A stretch of DNA of 56,736 bases from Bacteriovoracaceae bacterium (GTDB lineage Bacteria; Bdellovibrionota; Bacteriovoracia; Bacteriovoracales; Bacteriovoracaceae). This document shows, piece by piece, positions 26,276 to 36,236 of this stretch. Where the stretch lies: positions 1 to 56,736 of the forward strand of contig JAGLPP010000048.1 in the NCBI GenBank assembly GCA_023137315.1, read 5' to 3'. The notes under the pieces are model-generated. The model was not told the origin of the DNA. It saw only the letters and a program-made list of their open reading frames with translations, and ran no database searches. The position numbers and the translations under genes are program-made. Within the stretch, counting starts at the first letter, position 1. The number at the start of each line of letters is the position of its first letter.

Positions 26276-27381
26276 ATCACCCAATAAAAAGAGATCATTC
26301 CAGATTTAGAAAAATTATCAAGGGAAAGATCCGTGATAATCTTCGCAAGTATATTGCCCGTGGGGAAATGCCAATACCCAAGGGGGATGGAACTTTTCGG
26401 ATACCCATGCCGTCCATTGATACTCCAAGATTTCGTTTTGGAGACAAGGAGCAAGGTGGGACGGGGCAAGGGGATGGCCAGCCAGGTGATCCAATTGATG
26501 GAAACCCCAATGAGCCAGGTCAGGGCGAGGCTGGTGAGGGCGAGGGAAAAAAAGAGCTTGAGGTGGATCTTACGTTGGAGGAACTTGCAAGTATTCTTGG
26601 AGAAGAACTCGAACTCCCAAATATTCAGCCAAAGGGAAAGAAGACCATGCAATCCGAAACCGATCGCTACACCTCAATTGGCGTAGTTGGGCCGGACTCG
26701 CTTAAGCATTTCAAAAGGACCTACAAGGAGGCCTTGAAACGTCAGATTGTCACTGGGACATATGACACCAACAATCCAATTATCATTCCGGTTAGACGTG
26801 ATTTTCGATATCGGGCCGCAAAAAGTCATGTGGAGTATGAGAACTCTGCCGTGGTGATATACATGATGGATGTTTCAGGTTCAATGGGTGATGAGCAAAA
26901 AGAGATTGTCAGAACTGAAAGTTTTTGGATTAACCTCTGGCTTAGAAGTCAGTACAAGGACATTGAAATACGATATATTATTCACGATGCCACAGCAAAA
27001 GAGGTGGATGAGTATACCTTTTTCAGGACCAGGGAGAGTGGTGGAACCTTGATATCATCAGCGTATAAGCTATGCAGGGATATTATAAAGGACGATTATG
27101 ATCCGAGTGAATGGAATATTTATCCTTTTCACTTTTCCGATGGTGATAACTGGTCAACGGATGATACCAAACAATGTTTGGAAATTCTCGACAACGATAT
27201 TATTCCATCTTCAAATGTATTTTGCTATGGGCAGGTTGAGAGCCGTTATGGTTCAGGACAGTTTTACAAGGATCTTCAGGGTAAATACACGGAGAAGGCT
27301 GATGAAGTGATTCTGAGTCAGATAAAAAACAAGGATTCGATATTGGATTCCATAAAGGATTTTCTGAGTAAAGGAAAGTAA
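26272..27381 (+). CDS. YeaH/YhbH family protein (DUF444, VWA domain)
   Basis: 369 residues. A Gly/Gln/Asp-rich flexible segment (about 58-95), then a VWA-like domain with the metal-ion site DVSGS (200-204), followed by [10 protein letters not shown] and GGTLISSAY. In the conserved cluster it is always next to PrkA and SpoVR and is thought to act with them. Start overlaps prkA by 4 nt, indicating translational coupling. Confidence 0.93.
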   Translation: MNHPIKRDHSRFRKIIKGKIRDNLRKYIARGEMPIPKGDGTFRIPMPSIDTPRFRFGDKEQGGTGQGDGQPGDPIDGNPNEPGQGEAGEGEGKKELEVDLTLEELASILGEELELPNIQPKGKKTMQSETDRYTSIGVVGPDSLKHFKRTYKEALKRQIVTGTYDTNNPIIIPVRRDFRYRAAKSHVEYENSAVVIYMMDVSGSMGDEQKEIVRTESFWINLWLRSQYKDIEIRYIIHDATAKEVDEYTFFRTRESGGTLISSAYKLCRDIIKDDYDPSEWNIYPFHFSDGDNWSTDDTKQCLEILDNDIIPSSNVFCYGQVESRYGSGQFYKDLQGKYTEKADEVILSQIKNKDSILDSIKDFLSKGK

Positions 27382-27385
27382 TGTA

Positions 27386-28903
27386 ATGAATACGATGACC
27401 AGACCGGTAGATGGTGAACTATTAAGGCTCAAGGAAGAGATCGAACAGTATGCCATTGATTATGGACTGGATTTTCATCCGGTCGTTTTTGAAATGTGTG
27501 ACTATGATACGATCAATATCCTTGCAGCACTCGGAGGTTTTCCAAACAGATATCCACACTGGAGATTTGGGATGGAATACGATCAGATGTATAAGGGATA
27601 TGCGTATGGACTACAGAAAATTTATGAAATGGTTGTAAATACCAATCCATGTTATGCCTATCTTTTAAGTGTGAATAATACAGTGGATCAGAAGATTGTC
27701 ATGGCCCATGTTTATGGGCATGCTGATTTTTTCAAGCATAATGCCTGGTTTAAAAACACAAATCGCAACATGATGGATGTGATGGCCAATCACGGGACAA
27801 AAATCAGGCGATATATGGCGAAATACGGACAAGGCAGGGTGGAGGATTTTATTGACAAGGTTCTTTCACTTGAAAATCTTGTGGATGTTGACATTCTTTT
27901 TGATAAAACGGATTTTTCATCAAATGTCAGTGTTTCGGATGAGGTGGATGAATTTACAGAAGATGAAGGTGTGTCCGGGCCATTGAAGTCGTTTATCAGA
28001 AGTAAGGAAAGGTGGAATAATAAACAGAAGAAGGTCGGGAAAAAAGAGAAGAAAGTTAAAAAGGTGGATTTCGAAAAACTTCCCACAAGGGATGTCATGC
28101 TTTTTCTTTTGGAGCACGGACCTGTTGAGGAGTGGGAATCGGATATACTGGGAATTCTTCGGGAAGAGGCGTATTATTATCTTCCACAGAGGCTGACAAA
28201 GATTATGAATGAGGGATGGGCTAGTTACTGGCATTCCACAATCATGACCCAAAAGGCGGCAAGACCGTCGGATATTATTCACTTTGCCGATCATCATGCA
28301 GGTGTCATGCAAATGAGCCAAAAGCGTCTTAATCCATACAAGATCGGTATTGAGCTTTTTCGCGATATTGAATTTCGTTGGAATAGCGGTCGTTTCGGGA
28401 AGGAATACAACGATTGCACTGATATGTATATCAAGGAAAACTGGGATAAAAAATGTAATCTTGGACGGCAAAAAATTTTTGAAGTCAGGAAAACCCATAA
28501 CGATATTACATTTATTGATGAATTTTTCACAAAGGATTTCTGTGAGAGGATGCAGATTTTTACGTATAAACACAATCCACGCACAGGTCGCAATGAGATT
28601 GATACACGTGATTTTGAAGCGATAAAGCAAAAACTTCTTCAGCAGCTAACCAACTTCGGTTCACCAATTATCAGGGTTGAAAGTGCCAACGATAATAATC
28701 GCGGAGAACTTCTTTTAAGACACATTCATCAGGGAGTTGGTTTGGATATCGTTTATGCTGCAGAGACGATGAAAAATGTTCATGCCATCTGGAAAAGGCC
28801 CGTTAATCTTGCTTCCATGGATGATGGAAAGGAGATCAAGTACACATTTGACGGGAAAGAAATGAAAGTGGTTGGAGATTCATCAGGTGGTGGACAAAAA
28901 TAA
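27386..28903 (+). CDS. SpoVR-family protein
   Basis: 505 residues. The family core is visible: WRFGMEYDQMYKGYAYGL, ENTNPCYAYL-like NTNPCYAYLL, AHVYGHADFFKHN, and NEGWASYWHS. Named for a B. subtilis sporulation gene (cortex formation) but widespread in non-sporulating bacteria beside prkA and yeaH, as here (4-nt gap). An inserted charged, Lys-rich stretch occurs near residues 195-230. Its stop abuts the stop of the convergent TPR gene with no gap. Confidence 0.94.
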   Translation: MNTMTRPVDGELLRLKEEIEQYAIDYGLDFHPVVFEMCDYDTINILAALGGFPNRYPHWRFGMEYDQMYKGYAYGLQKIYEMVVNTNPCYAYLLSVNNTVDQKIVMAHVYGHADFFKHNAWFKNTNRNMMDVMANHGTKIRRYMAKYGQGRVEDFIDKVLSLENLVDVDILFDKTDFSSNVSVSDEVDEFTEDEGVSGPLKSFIRSKERWNNKQKKVGKKEKKVKKVDFEKLPTRDVMLFLLEHGPVEEWESDILGILREEAYYYLPQRLTKIMNEGWASYWHSTIMTQKAARPSDIIHFADHHAGVMQMSQKRLNPYKIGIELFRDIEFRWNSGRFGKEYNDCTDMYIKENWDKKCNLGRQKIFEVRKTHNDITFIDEFFTKDFCERMQIFTYKHNPRTGRNEIDTRDFEAIKQKLLQQLTNFGSPIIRVESANDNNRGELLLRHIHQGVGLDIVYAAETMKNVHAIWKRPVNLASMDDGKEIKYTFDGKEMKVVGDSSGGGQK

Positions 28904-30253
28904 TCATATCTCGAGTTTTAACAGAAGTTTTACAGCATCCGTATCGTCAAGTTCCCCAATTTCCTTTTGATCAATAAATATTTCTTCATCTATTGGAGAG
29001 ATGGTGCTTTTCTTTTTCAGGTTTTTCTTGAAATAACTTTGTTTGTGAATTGTAGTCTGAGTGGATTTCAAGTGTTTTGAAAAGTTTTTCCACACCATGG
29101 TTTGAAGCTGAATCCAGCAGTCTATTCCACTGAACTTTTTGCATGCTTCATCAGAATATTGATCGAGCTTGTCATGATAATCGAGAACGCTTGCAAGAAA
29201 GATTTTTATTTGAAGAATTTTATTTGGAATCTGATCGCCAAAGGTTATGTTGAGTCTCTCCAATTGTTCCCATGCTTTTTTATAATTTTCAAGATGTGTG
29301 TTAAACATTGCATTCAAGGCAAGGATTTGTTGTTTATCAACACCGGTGTGATTCAGCCGTTTGGTTAGATTTTTCCCCATATCCCATTTTTCCAACGCTA
29401 TAGTCAGTGGAATGGCCCGTTCAAGTGCATTTTGTGAATTACTCTTTTTTTTCAATGCCAGGTTGTAATGTCCCAGGGCAAGCTCATGTTTTTTTGCTGA
29501 TAATTCGATATTTCCCTTGATATTCTCAGCATTGGCAGAATCAATGTCCTCAATAAACTCCATGACCTTTTGTTTATCCTCCATATGAAGGTAAAGAAAT
29601 CCAATCAATTCCCTGATATTGTGTGATGAAAAGGATTCTTCTGAAAAAATGTGTAAATCTTTAAGAATTTGATCTTCCTGATTGGCAAAAAGGGCAAGCT
29701 TCAATATTAATTTTACTTTCTCATTACTGTCGGCGTTGATTAGCATTCTGTGTGTTGTTTCGTAGTCGAGGATGGTTTTTTTCTCATCGCTTTCATCCGC
29801 GTCAATTTTGATGATTTTTTCGCGAATTTTAACTATATTATCAATCCAAAAATGATTATTGTGCGTAAAGGGTGCTGTTCTGAGCTTACAGAGGTGGAGT
29901 TCCTTTTTTATTTCTTTCATCGTTTTATTCAAGGAAATGAGGTTGATGATATTCATCAGGCATTGGTGTCTGTACTGGGTGATGCCAGTTTGTCCAAGAA
30001 CGAGACTTTTGTTGTAATCACCGTCAATAAAGGCAATAAGTGACAGATACCATTTTCTAACATCCTCAAGATTATCCGGAAGTTTCGTAATGCCCTCCAG
30101 AAGATGCCTTGCTTTTTCAATATTGCCGTTAATGATATAGTATTTTGCCAGAACAAGGTGATTCTTGCTGGATATTTCAATACCTGCGGCCGACCTGAAA
30201 ATCAGACAACTGATCATTAGCAGAGAGAGTAGACATGAATAAATACCTTTCAT
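28904..30253 (-). CDS. Exported TPR-like repeat protein
   Basis: 449 residues with a signal peptide (MKGIYSCLLSLLMISCLIF, cleavage near AAG). The body is helical with TPR-like pairs (for example LAKYYIINGNIEKARHLLEGI and ALGHYNLALKKKSNSQNALER). Probably a periplasmic scaffold or interaction protein. No enzyme motif. Alone on its strand, tail-to-tail with spoVR. Family not recognised. Confidence 0.7.
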   Translation of the reverse strand: MKGIYSCLLSLLMISCLIFRSAAGIEISSKNHLVLAKYYIINGNIEKARHLLEGITKLPDNLEDVRKWYLSLIAFIDGDYNKSLVLGQTGITQYRHQCLMNIINLISLNKTMKEIKKELHLCKLRTAPFTHNNHFWIDNIVKIREKIIKIDADESDEKKTILDYETTHRMLINADSNEKVKLILKLALFANQEDQILKDLHIFSEESFSSHNIRELIGFLYLHMEDKQKVMEFIEDIDSANAENIKGNIELSAKKHELALGHYNLALKKKSNSQNALERAIPLTIALEKWDMGKNLTKRLNHTGVDKQQILALNAMFNTHLENYKKAWEQLERLNITFGDQIPNKILQIKIFLASVLDYHDKLDQYSDEACKKFSGIDCWIQLQTMVWKNFSKHLKSTQTTIHKQSYFKKNLKKKSTISPIDEEIFIDQKEIGELDDTDAVKLLLKLEI

Positions 30254-30338
30254 GTAAAGATTATCGGATATCGCTCCGATAAAGTTAACGTCTTGGATTT
30301 ATAAAGGAAAGACTTACCGTCAAGGATGAGGGGGTTGA

Positions 30339-32021
30339 ATGTCGGGAAAGATTATTCTTGGAAGTGTTTTTCTTTTTTTGTTTCCGTTTTACATTGTGGC
30401 AATTGTTCCACTTGATGCTCTGCTTTTAGGTGATCTTGACGAAAGATATGATCCTGGATTGATGGACGCCTATCGTGATATTTTTATTCAGGATGAGGAT
30501 CCCAAAATAATTTCAGATAAAAATATTCGAGAGAAACGGGTTCTGGCGTTGGCGCGTGGATTTTACCAGGAAGGGAAGAATTTAAAACTTTTTTGTGAAA
30601 CCAATAATGATATTCAATATCCGACTGATTGGGACGAAGTGAGGGCCAAGCGATCGGTCTTGGCGACTTTTCAGTATCTTGGATTGGATATTACAATGCA
30701 GTTTTTAGTGAAATATGTTCGTGAGTTGGAATTTTCCGATGATGAGTTTGGTAATTTTGCCGACGGATTGATTGGAAATTATTGCTCAAAAAATATTTCC
30801 TTTATAAGCACAAAAAATCTCAGGAAATGGTTTCAGGCCCGCTATCATGATTATGATCCGGAAGCTGATTACAATATCCCAAATCTTTCCGGGAATAAAT
30901 ATTTTTCAGGGATAAAAACCTTCGATGGATGTACTGATTGTCTTAAGAATGAGTTTTTTGTTGCGATTGATCTTTTTCGTTCTTTTTGTTCGTGGGGTGG
31001 GAAGACTAAAAATCTGAGATTGATGACACATCTAGTGAGAAATCCTGTGATTTATTCCTTTCTTGTAAGAAGAATGACAATGAAAATGCTGGATTGGGAA
31101 CAGCATAATAATGCAATTTTCAAAAGACCGATGGAGGATATGGCCGCAGTTGTGTGCAGGGATCTGATATGTCGTCTTACGACTAAAAAGAGCAAATTTG
31201 AAAAACGAATGCCTCATGGCCTCGGAGGAAAGGATCTTGAGGATGATTTTAAAAGAATTTATTGCGAACATTTTCAAAATGTGCAGTTTGAAACCGCAAA
31301 CGAACCCCATGTTATAAAAAAATGGATTGAAGAAATGAATGATGATCACGTTGGTTATCAGGAATCCCTGTTCATTTCATTTTTAACGGGTATACCGGAT
31401 TTTCTTTTGAGGGGGCATGGATTGATACAGGGAGAAGAGCTGCTTTCTGGCAGTTTTGATTTTCTTTGGAAGAGGTGGGGATATTCCAAGCTTGGCAAAT
31501 TTGGAATGGACCTTTATTATGAGGAATCTTTGACGATTGAGACAGTCGACAGGAAGTTATTCTTTGACAGAACCCTTCCTCGTTTCAAGGTAATGTTTGA
31601 TGTTAATATGGGGGAATTTGACAGAGTGAACCAGATGGTTGGAAAAGTTGCCGTGAAATTTAATGTTGAAATTTCAAAAAGTCTTTTGGCCTGGTTTCGG
31701 GCAAAGTGGTACGCCTTCGATCCTTCGGATAAGCTGGTTACATATACGAGGGATGATCTTGTTCATCTTTTTGCAAGGCATCTCGTCCCACAGATAGAAA
31801 AGTCACGAAGCTCGTTTCGTATTCCTCCCTGGCAAACGGGACTTGAAAGGCTTGTTGCCAAAGAGCTTTTACAACAGGTTGCGATGTATAGTGGAAGATT
31901 TTTTAAAGGAGACCGCCACGAAAAAATCAAGGTGCCTGTTCAGTTTAATTATGCCCCATTCGCTCTTAAATATATCAGACACAGGTTTTTAACTGGAAAA
32001 AAAAGTGGCCGGAAAGATTAA
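30339..32021 (+). CDS. Unknown 560-residue protein overlapping the sigma factor gene
   Basis: An N-terminal hydrophobic segment (residues 4-28) acts as signal or anchor; the rest is soluble, mixed helix with many Phe/Trp/Arg residues and several scattered cysteines (for example CTDCLKN). I do not recognise the family. Its last 17 nt overlap the GTG start of the rpoH-type gene, so the two are likely translationally coupled. A role connected to envelope stress is only suggested by that linkage. Confidence 0.75.
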   Translation: MSGKIILGSVFLFLFPFYIVAIVPLDALLLGDLDERYDPGLMDAYRDIFIQDEDPKIISDKNIREKRVLALARGFYQEGKNLKLFCETNNDIQYPTDWDEVRAKRSVLATFQYLGLDITMQFLVKYVRELEFSDDEFGNFADGLIGNYCSKNISFISTKNLRKWFQARYHDYDPEADYNIPNLSGNKYFSGIKTFDGCTDCLKNEFFVAIDLFRSFCSWGGKTKNLRLMTHLVRNPVIYSFLVRRMTMKMLDWEQHNNAIFKRPMEDMAAVVCRDLICRLTTKKSKFEKRMPHGLGGKDLEDDFKRIYCEHFQNVQFETANEPHVIKKWIEEMNDDHVGYQESLFISFLTGIPDFLLRGHGLIQGEELLSGSFDFLWKRWGYSKLGKFGMDLYYEESLTIETVDRKLFFDRTLPRFKVMFDVNMGEFDRVNQMVGKVAVKFNVEISKSLLAWFRAKWYAFDPSDKLVTYTRDDLVHLFARHLVPQIEKSRSSFRIPPWQTGLERLVAKELLQQVAMYSGRFFKGDRHEKIKVPVQFNYAPFALKYIRHRFLTGKKSGRKD

Positions 32022-32973
32022 AAAAAGTGCAAAAAAAGTAATCGCTAAAAAGACCACCGGCCATCTGGATGAATTTGAAAATGGTGGTAATCTTCCAGTT
32101 GTGCGTGATGATAAGTTTGAAGTTGCCGTATATGAACCTACCGTAGAGCACGATCCACTTCGTTATTATCTCAGGGAGATTAACAAATATGATCTATTAT
32201 CACCGGAACAGGAACAGGCCTTAACAAATGCCCTTTGGGAAAGTGGAGATATTGAAATTGCCAAAAAGCTGGTTGTGGCAAATTTGAGGTTGGTTGTAAA
32301 AATTGCCATGGAATATCGTAGCACTTATCAAAATGTCATGGATCTTATTCAGGAAGGGAATTTTGGGCTGATGAAGGCGGTGTCTAAATATGATCCGGCA
32401 AAAGGAACAAAGCTTTCCTACTATGCCAGTTGGTGGATAAAATCATACATTCTTAAATTCATACTTGATAATTTTCGACTTGTTAAAATTGGAACAACCA
32501 ATGAACAAAAGAAACTATTCTATAATCTATTGAAGGAGAAAGAGCGTTTGACGAACATGGGAATCACGCCTGATGCTAAACGATTATCACAAAATCTTGG
32601 TGTCTCGGAAAAGGCCGTGGTGGTGATGGATCACAGGTTGAGCAAGGGGGGGGGAGAGGTAAGTATTGATACTCCGCGATATGCTGACTCAGTTTTAACG
32701 CTGGGCGAAACACTCTCTGATGGTGATGAACTTCTTGAGGATAAGGTGGCGCAGGGCCAGGAGGTTGATATTCTCAAAAAACACCTGCAGGATTTTTTGG
32801 TGGATTTGAACAAGAGAGATGGTGAAATCTTTAAAAAACGCCTACTTAGCGAAGTCCCTCCTTCTCTTCAAAGTATTGCAGATGAATACGGTGTTTCAAG
32901 GGAGCGAATTCGCCAAATTGAAGAAAGGCTTCTTAAAAAATTAAAAGTTTACATGTCTGAATTTATTCGATAA
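32005..32973 (+). CDS. rpoH: RpoH-type sigma-70 factor
   Basis: 322 residues. Region 1.2/2.1 PLRYYLREI, region 2 NLRLVVKIA with DLIQEGNFGLMKAVSKYDP and the -10-binding FSYYASWWI-type motif (here LSYYASWWIK), the RpoH box QKKLFYNLLKEK, region 3, and the region 4 helix-turn-helix LQSIADEYGVSRERIRQIEERLL. The RpoH box separates it from RpoD and RpoS. It directs heat-shock type transcription in other proteobacteria. An N-terminal basic extension of about 40 residues is unusual. GTG start inside the upstream gene. Confidence 0.92.
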   Translation: MAGKIKKSAKKVIAKKTTGHLDEFENGGNLPVVRDDKFEVAVYEPTVEHDPLRYYLREINKYDLLSPEQEQALTNALWESGDIEIAKKLVVANLRLVVKIAMEYRSTYQNVMDLIQEGNFGLMKAVSKYDPAKGTKLSYYASWWIKSYILKFILDNFRLVKIGTTNEQKKLFYNLLKEKERLTNMGITPDAKRLSQNLGVSEKAVVVMDHRLSKGGGEVSIDTPRYADSVLTLGETLSDGDELLEDKVAQGQEVDILKKHLQDFLVDLNKRDGEIFKKRLLSEVPPSLQSIADEYGVSRERIRQIEERLLKKLKVYMSEFIR

Positions 32974-32989
32974 TAATTCAGACAGTTAT

Positions 32990-33008
32990 GGCCGGATTAT
33001 TTCCGGTC
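32990..33008 (+). terminator. Possible terminator or leader hairpin between rpoH and rpsO
   Basis: GGCCGGA and TCCGGTC form a 7-bp stem (one G-T pair) with a 5-nt loop, followed by GGGCTTTTG and, a little later, a run of six T. Confidence 0.45.
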
Positions 33009-33095
33009 GGGCTTTTGTAATCGCTTTTTTCTAGGTTTTGGTTGAAGGTCTGCGGGGTTTTGATTTTTTACTTGGATATTAGTATGGAGGGCATA

Positions 33096-33362
33096 ATGAT
33101 ATCAACTGAACGTAAATCGGAAATTATCAAGGAATTTGGTAAGACAGAAAAGGACACAGGATCGTCGGAAGTTCAAGTGGCAATCCTGACCAACAGGATT
33201 AATGGTCTCAGGGATCATTTTTCAGGGCACAAGAGGGATTTTCATTCCAATAGGGGACTTTTGAAAATGATTGGAAGAAGAAGAAAACTTCTTAGATACA
33301 TTGCCCATCAAGATCAGCAAAGATATGCAGATCTGATTAAACGGCTTGGACTAAGAAAGTAG
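33096..33362 (+). CDS. rpsO: 30S ribosomal protein S15
   Basis: 88 residues, matching S15 length, with the family signatures [37 protein letters not shown] and the C-terminal [12 protein letters not shown]. Binds 16S rRNA in the platform of the small subunit. The ATG at 33096 is chosen for length and GGAGGG just upstream; an in-frame ATG at 33042 would add an unsupported 18-residue head. rpsO followed by pnp is the arrangement known from E. coli and many bacteria. Confidence 0.97.
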   Translation: MISTERKSEIIKEFGKTEKDTGSSEVQVAILTNRINGLRDHFSGHKRDFHSNRGLLKMIGRRRKLLRYIAHQDQQRYADLIKRLGLRK

Positions 33363-33373
33363 TTGTGGTTAAA

Positions 33374-33403
33374 TAAAAAGGGAGTCAAGAGACTCCCTTT
33401 TTA
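33374..33403 (+). terminator. Intrinsic terminator after rpsO
   Basis: AAAAAGGGAGTC and GACTCCCTTTTT form a perfect stem with a 4-nt AAGA loop, ending in a T-run. Confidence 0.9.
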
Positions 33404-33547
33404 TTGTGTTGGCAGGTTTTAGCTTCAGGGAGGAAGAAGGATTTGAGAGATATTTGAGGATACATGTTTAAAATGTTCTGAAATATCTTTTAAATTCAAT
33501 TTTCCCAAATGCATAAACTTTCCAGACATTAATATGTTAAAAAAAAA

Positions 33548-33572
33548 TTTACCGTATATTTCATACGGTAAA
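33548..33572 (+). promoter_or_regulatory. Leader hairpin of pnp
   Basis: TTTACCGTAT and ATACGGTAAA form a perfect 10-bp stem with a 5-nt loop, 22 nt before the pnp start. In E. coli a pnp leader stem-loop is cut by RNase III and used for autoregulation; a similar role here is inference. No other feature is seen in 33404-33547. Confidence 0.55.
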
Positions 33573-33594
33573 TGTATCCGTTTGGGAGAAACAG

Positions 33595-35763
33595 ATGAAC
33601 GAAAACAAAAAAGAGTACAAAATTAATTATGGTGGCAAGGAAGTTATCGTTGAAACTGGTCGTTTGGCCAAACAAGCCGATGGTTCCGTGCTTGTATCCT
33701 GCGAAGGAACACAGGTCCTGGTGACGGCTTGCTCAAGTGACACAATCAAGGATGGACAGGACTTCTTTCCTTTAATGGTTGATTATCGTGAAAAATTTTA
33801 TTCCGCCGGAAAATTTTTGGGCGGTTTTATGAAAAGGGAAACAAGGCCGACAACACACGAAACCTTGAATTCAAGATTGATTGACCGTCCAATAAGACCT
33901 CTTTTTCCAGAGGGATATTTATTCGATACGATCATCCAGGCAACAGTTATGTCTTACGATCCAAAGTCCGATCCAGAGGTATTGGCCGGAATCGGAGCTT
34001 CAGCCGCACTTACCGTATCCGACATTCCCTTTTTAGGGCCAATTGCTTTTTGCAAGGTCGGAAGAATTGACGGTAATTTTGTTTTGAATCCGGAATTTGA
34101 TGAGTGGCCGAATTCTGATATGAATATTGTGGTTTCAGCTTCCAGGGATGCCATCCTGATGGTCGAAGGTGAGGCCAACGAAGCAAGTGAAGCTGAGGTA
34201 CTTGAGGCACTGAACTTTGCCCATGAAAGCATAAAGCCTTTTTGCGAAATGCTCATGACCATGCAAAAAGAAGTCGGTAAAACCAAAAGGGAATTTATCT
34301 CGGCCTCTGCGAATAAAACGTTGGTTAAAAAAGTAAGGGCGGATTTTGAGTCTGATGCCAGGGCATCTCTTTTAATTTCCGAAAAGCTCAAGAGACAAAA
34401 TGCCGTAAAGGCACTTACATCCAAGGTCTCCGAGGCAATGAAAGAAAATCCCGAGGCATTCGGTTTGACCTCTGATGATTCGTTTTCACAGGAGGCATAC
34501 AAGGGCGTTGATGGACTTCTTTATGATATGATGAGGGCCGATATTCTTGATAATGAAAAAAGAATCGGCGGTCGTAAACTTGATGAAGTAAGACCAATCG
34601 AAACGGAAGTAAATATTTTAAATTCTCCGCACGGTTCTTCCCTGTTTACAAGAGGGGAAACACAGGTTTTATCCACCGTAACAGTCGGTGGTTCCGAAGG
34701 TGAGCAGATGGTGGACAGTATCACCGGTATTAGCTTTGATAAGTTTTATCTTCACTACAGCTTCCCGCCTTTTGCGGTTGCTGAAGCGCGAGGATATCGT
34801 GGTGTAGGTAGAAGGGAGCTTGGACACGGAAACCTGGCATATCGTGCCATACGGGCAGCATTGCCGAAGGACGATGATTTTGGTTATACGCTGAGAGTAT
34901 GTTGTGAGGTCTTGGAGTCCAACGGTTCTTCATCAATGGGTTCTGTTTGTTCCGCCTCCATGGCGTTAATGGATGCCGGAATTCCTCTTTCATCACCTGT
35001 CGCTGGTGTTGCCATGGGACTGGTTACTGATGGAAAACGTCACAAAATCCTGACTGATATTTTAGGTGATGAGGATCACCTGGGCGATATGGATTTTAAA
35101 ATTGCAGGGACAGAAAAAGGGATTAATTCAATTCAAATGGATATTAAGATTACAGGTATTACAGAAGATATTATCAGTGCAGCTTTGAAACAGGCCAAGA
35201 AGGGCCGGTTGCATATTATTGGTGAAATGGCCAAGACGATCAAGGAAACAAGATCGGAAATGAGAGACAATGTTCCAAAAATTGAAACCTTTCAAATTGA
35301 TAAGGATAGCATTGGCTCTTTTATTGGGCCAGGTGGCAAGAATATCAAGGGACTACAGGAGCGTTACGGCGTGAAGATCGAATGTTCCGACGATGGAACA
35401 ATCAAGGTTTTCGGTCAGGATGCGGATGAGCTGAAAAAACTTGTGGCCGAGGTTGACATGCAGATGAACGGTCCGGATGTTGGTGCCGAGTTCAATGGTA
35501 AAGTGGTTACAATCAAGGAATATGGTGCCTTTGTTGATATCGCACCGGGAGTTTCAGGTCTTGTGCATATCTCTGAAATCGCCAACACCAGGGTTAATAA
35601 CGTGAATGATTACATGGATGAAGGTGATATGGTTGATGTGAAGGTTTTGGAAATTGACAGAATGGGCAGGGTAAAACTTTCAATCAAAGCAGTAAAACCA
35701 CTTGAAGCAAAACCAGGCCGTGGTGGTGACAAACCACAAAAAGAAAGAAACGACAGAGGGTAA
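33595..35763 (+). CDS. pnp: Polyribonucleotide nucleotidyltransferase (PNPase)
   Basis: Phosphorolytic 3'-5' exoribonuclease. 722 residues: two RNase PH domains (first with FFPLMVDYREKFY and RPIRPLFPEGY, second with GRRELGHGNLAYRA and SMGSVCSASMALMDAG), a KH domain with SFIGPGGKNIKGL, and an S1 domain with KVVTIKEYGAFVDIAPG. All domains are intact. GGGAGAA precedes the ATG. Followed by dut after 11 nt. Confidence 0.98.
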   Translation: MNENKKEYKINYGGKEVIVETGRLAKQADGSVLVSCEGTQVLVTACSSDTIKDGQDFFPLMVDYREKFYSAGKFLGGFMKRETRPTTHETLNSRLIDRPIRPLFPEGYLFDTIIQATVMSYDPKSDPEVLAGIGASAALTVSDIPFLGPIAFCKVGRIDGNFVLNPEFDEWPNSDMNIVVSASRDAILMVEGEANEASEAEVLEALNFAHESIKPFCEMLMTMQKEVGKTKREFISASANKTLVKKVRADFESDARASLLISEKLKRQNAVKALTSKVSEAMKENPEAFGLTSDDSFSQEAYKGVDGLLYDMMRADILDNEKRIGGRKLDEVRPIETEVNILNSPHGSSLFTRGETQVLSTVTVGGSEGEQMVDSITGISFDKFYLHYSFPPFAVAEARGYRGVGRRELGHGNLAYRAIRAALPKDDDFGYTLRVCCEVLESNGSSSMGSVCSASMALMDAGIPLSSPVAGVAMGLVTDGKRHKILTDILGDEDHLGDMDFKIAGTEKGINSIQMDIKITGITEDIISAALKQAKKGRLHIIGEMAKTIKETRSEMRDNVPKIETFQIDKDSIGSFIGPGGKNIKGLQERYGVKIECSDDGTIKVFGQDADELKKLVAEVDMQMNGPDVGAEFNGKVVTIKEYGAFVDIAPGVSGLVHISEIANTRVNNVNDYMDEGDMVDVKVLEIDRMGRVKLSIKAVKPLEAKPGRGGDKPQKERNDRG

Positions 35764-35774
35764 AAACACGATTG

Positions 35775-36227
35775 ATGGTAACCGTAAGAATAAAGAAACT
35801 TAAACATTTTGATGAATCATTGCCACTGCCGTCCTATGAAACAGATGGGGCGGCAGGGGCCGATATCATGGCATCACTTGGGCCTGGGGAGAAACTTGTT
35901 CTGGCACCTGGTGAGAGATTTTTGATTCCGACCGGTCTTGTTTTTGAAATTCCAAAAGGATTTGAAGTACAAGTAAGGCCCCGCTCCGGACTTAGCTATA
36001 AAACCTCCCTTATGGTTTTAAACAGTCCTGGTACAATTGACAGCGATTACAGGGGAGAAGTGAAAATTATCATGGGCAATCTTGGAAACAAGGATGAAAT
36101 CATTTCCCATGGAGACAGGGTTGCACAATTGGTTGTTGTTCCGGTTATGCAGGCGAATTTCAGCGCTACAGACTCATTAAGTGAAACGAAGCGTGGAAGC
36201 GGTGGATTTGGCTCGACAGGGAGATGA
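35775..36227 (+). CDS. dut: dUTP diphosphatase, trimeric type
   Basis: Hydrolyses dUTP to dUMP, keeping uracil out of DNA and supplying the dTMP precursor. About 150 residues with the five dUTPase motifs in order: AGADI, RSGLSYK, TIDSDYRGE, GDRVAQL and GSGGFGSTGR. ATG at 35775 preferred to the TTG one codon earlier. Ninth nucleotide after the pnp stop region, so probably co-transcribed. Confidence 0.97.
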   Translation: MVTVRIKKLKHFDESLPLPSYETDGAAGADIMASLGPGEKLVLAPGERFLIPTGLVFEIPKGFEVQVRPRSGLSYKTSLMVLNSPGTIDSDYRGEVKIIMGNLGNKDEIISHGDRVAQLVVVPVMQANFSATDSLSETKRGSGGFGSTGR

Positions 36228-36236
36228 TGAGTTTTT

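Noticed and set aside
26038-26652. 204-codon open frame on the minus strand
   Set aside because: Antisense to the prkA end and yeaH start, both well supported.
27920-28630. 236-codon open frame on the minus strand
   Set aside because: Antisense to the conserved core of spoVR.
33954-34502. 182-codon open frame on the minus strand
   Set aside because: Antisense to the first RNase PH domain of pnp.
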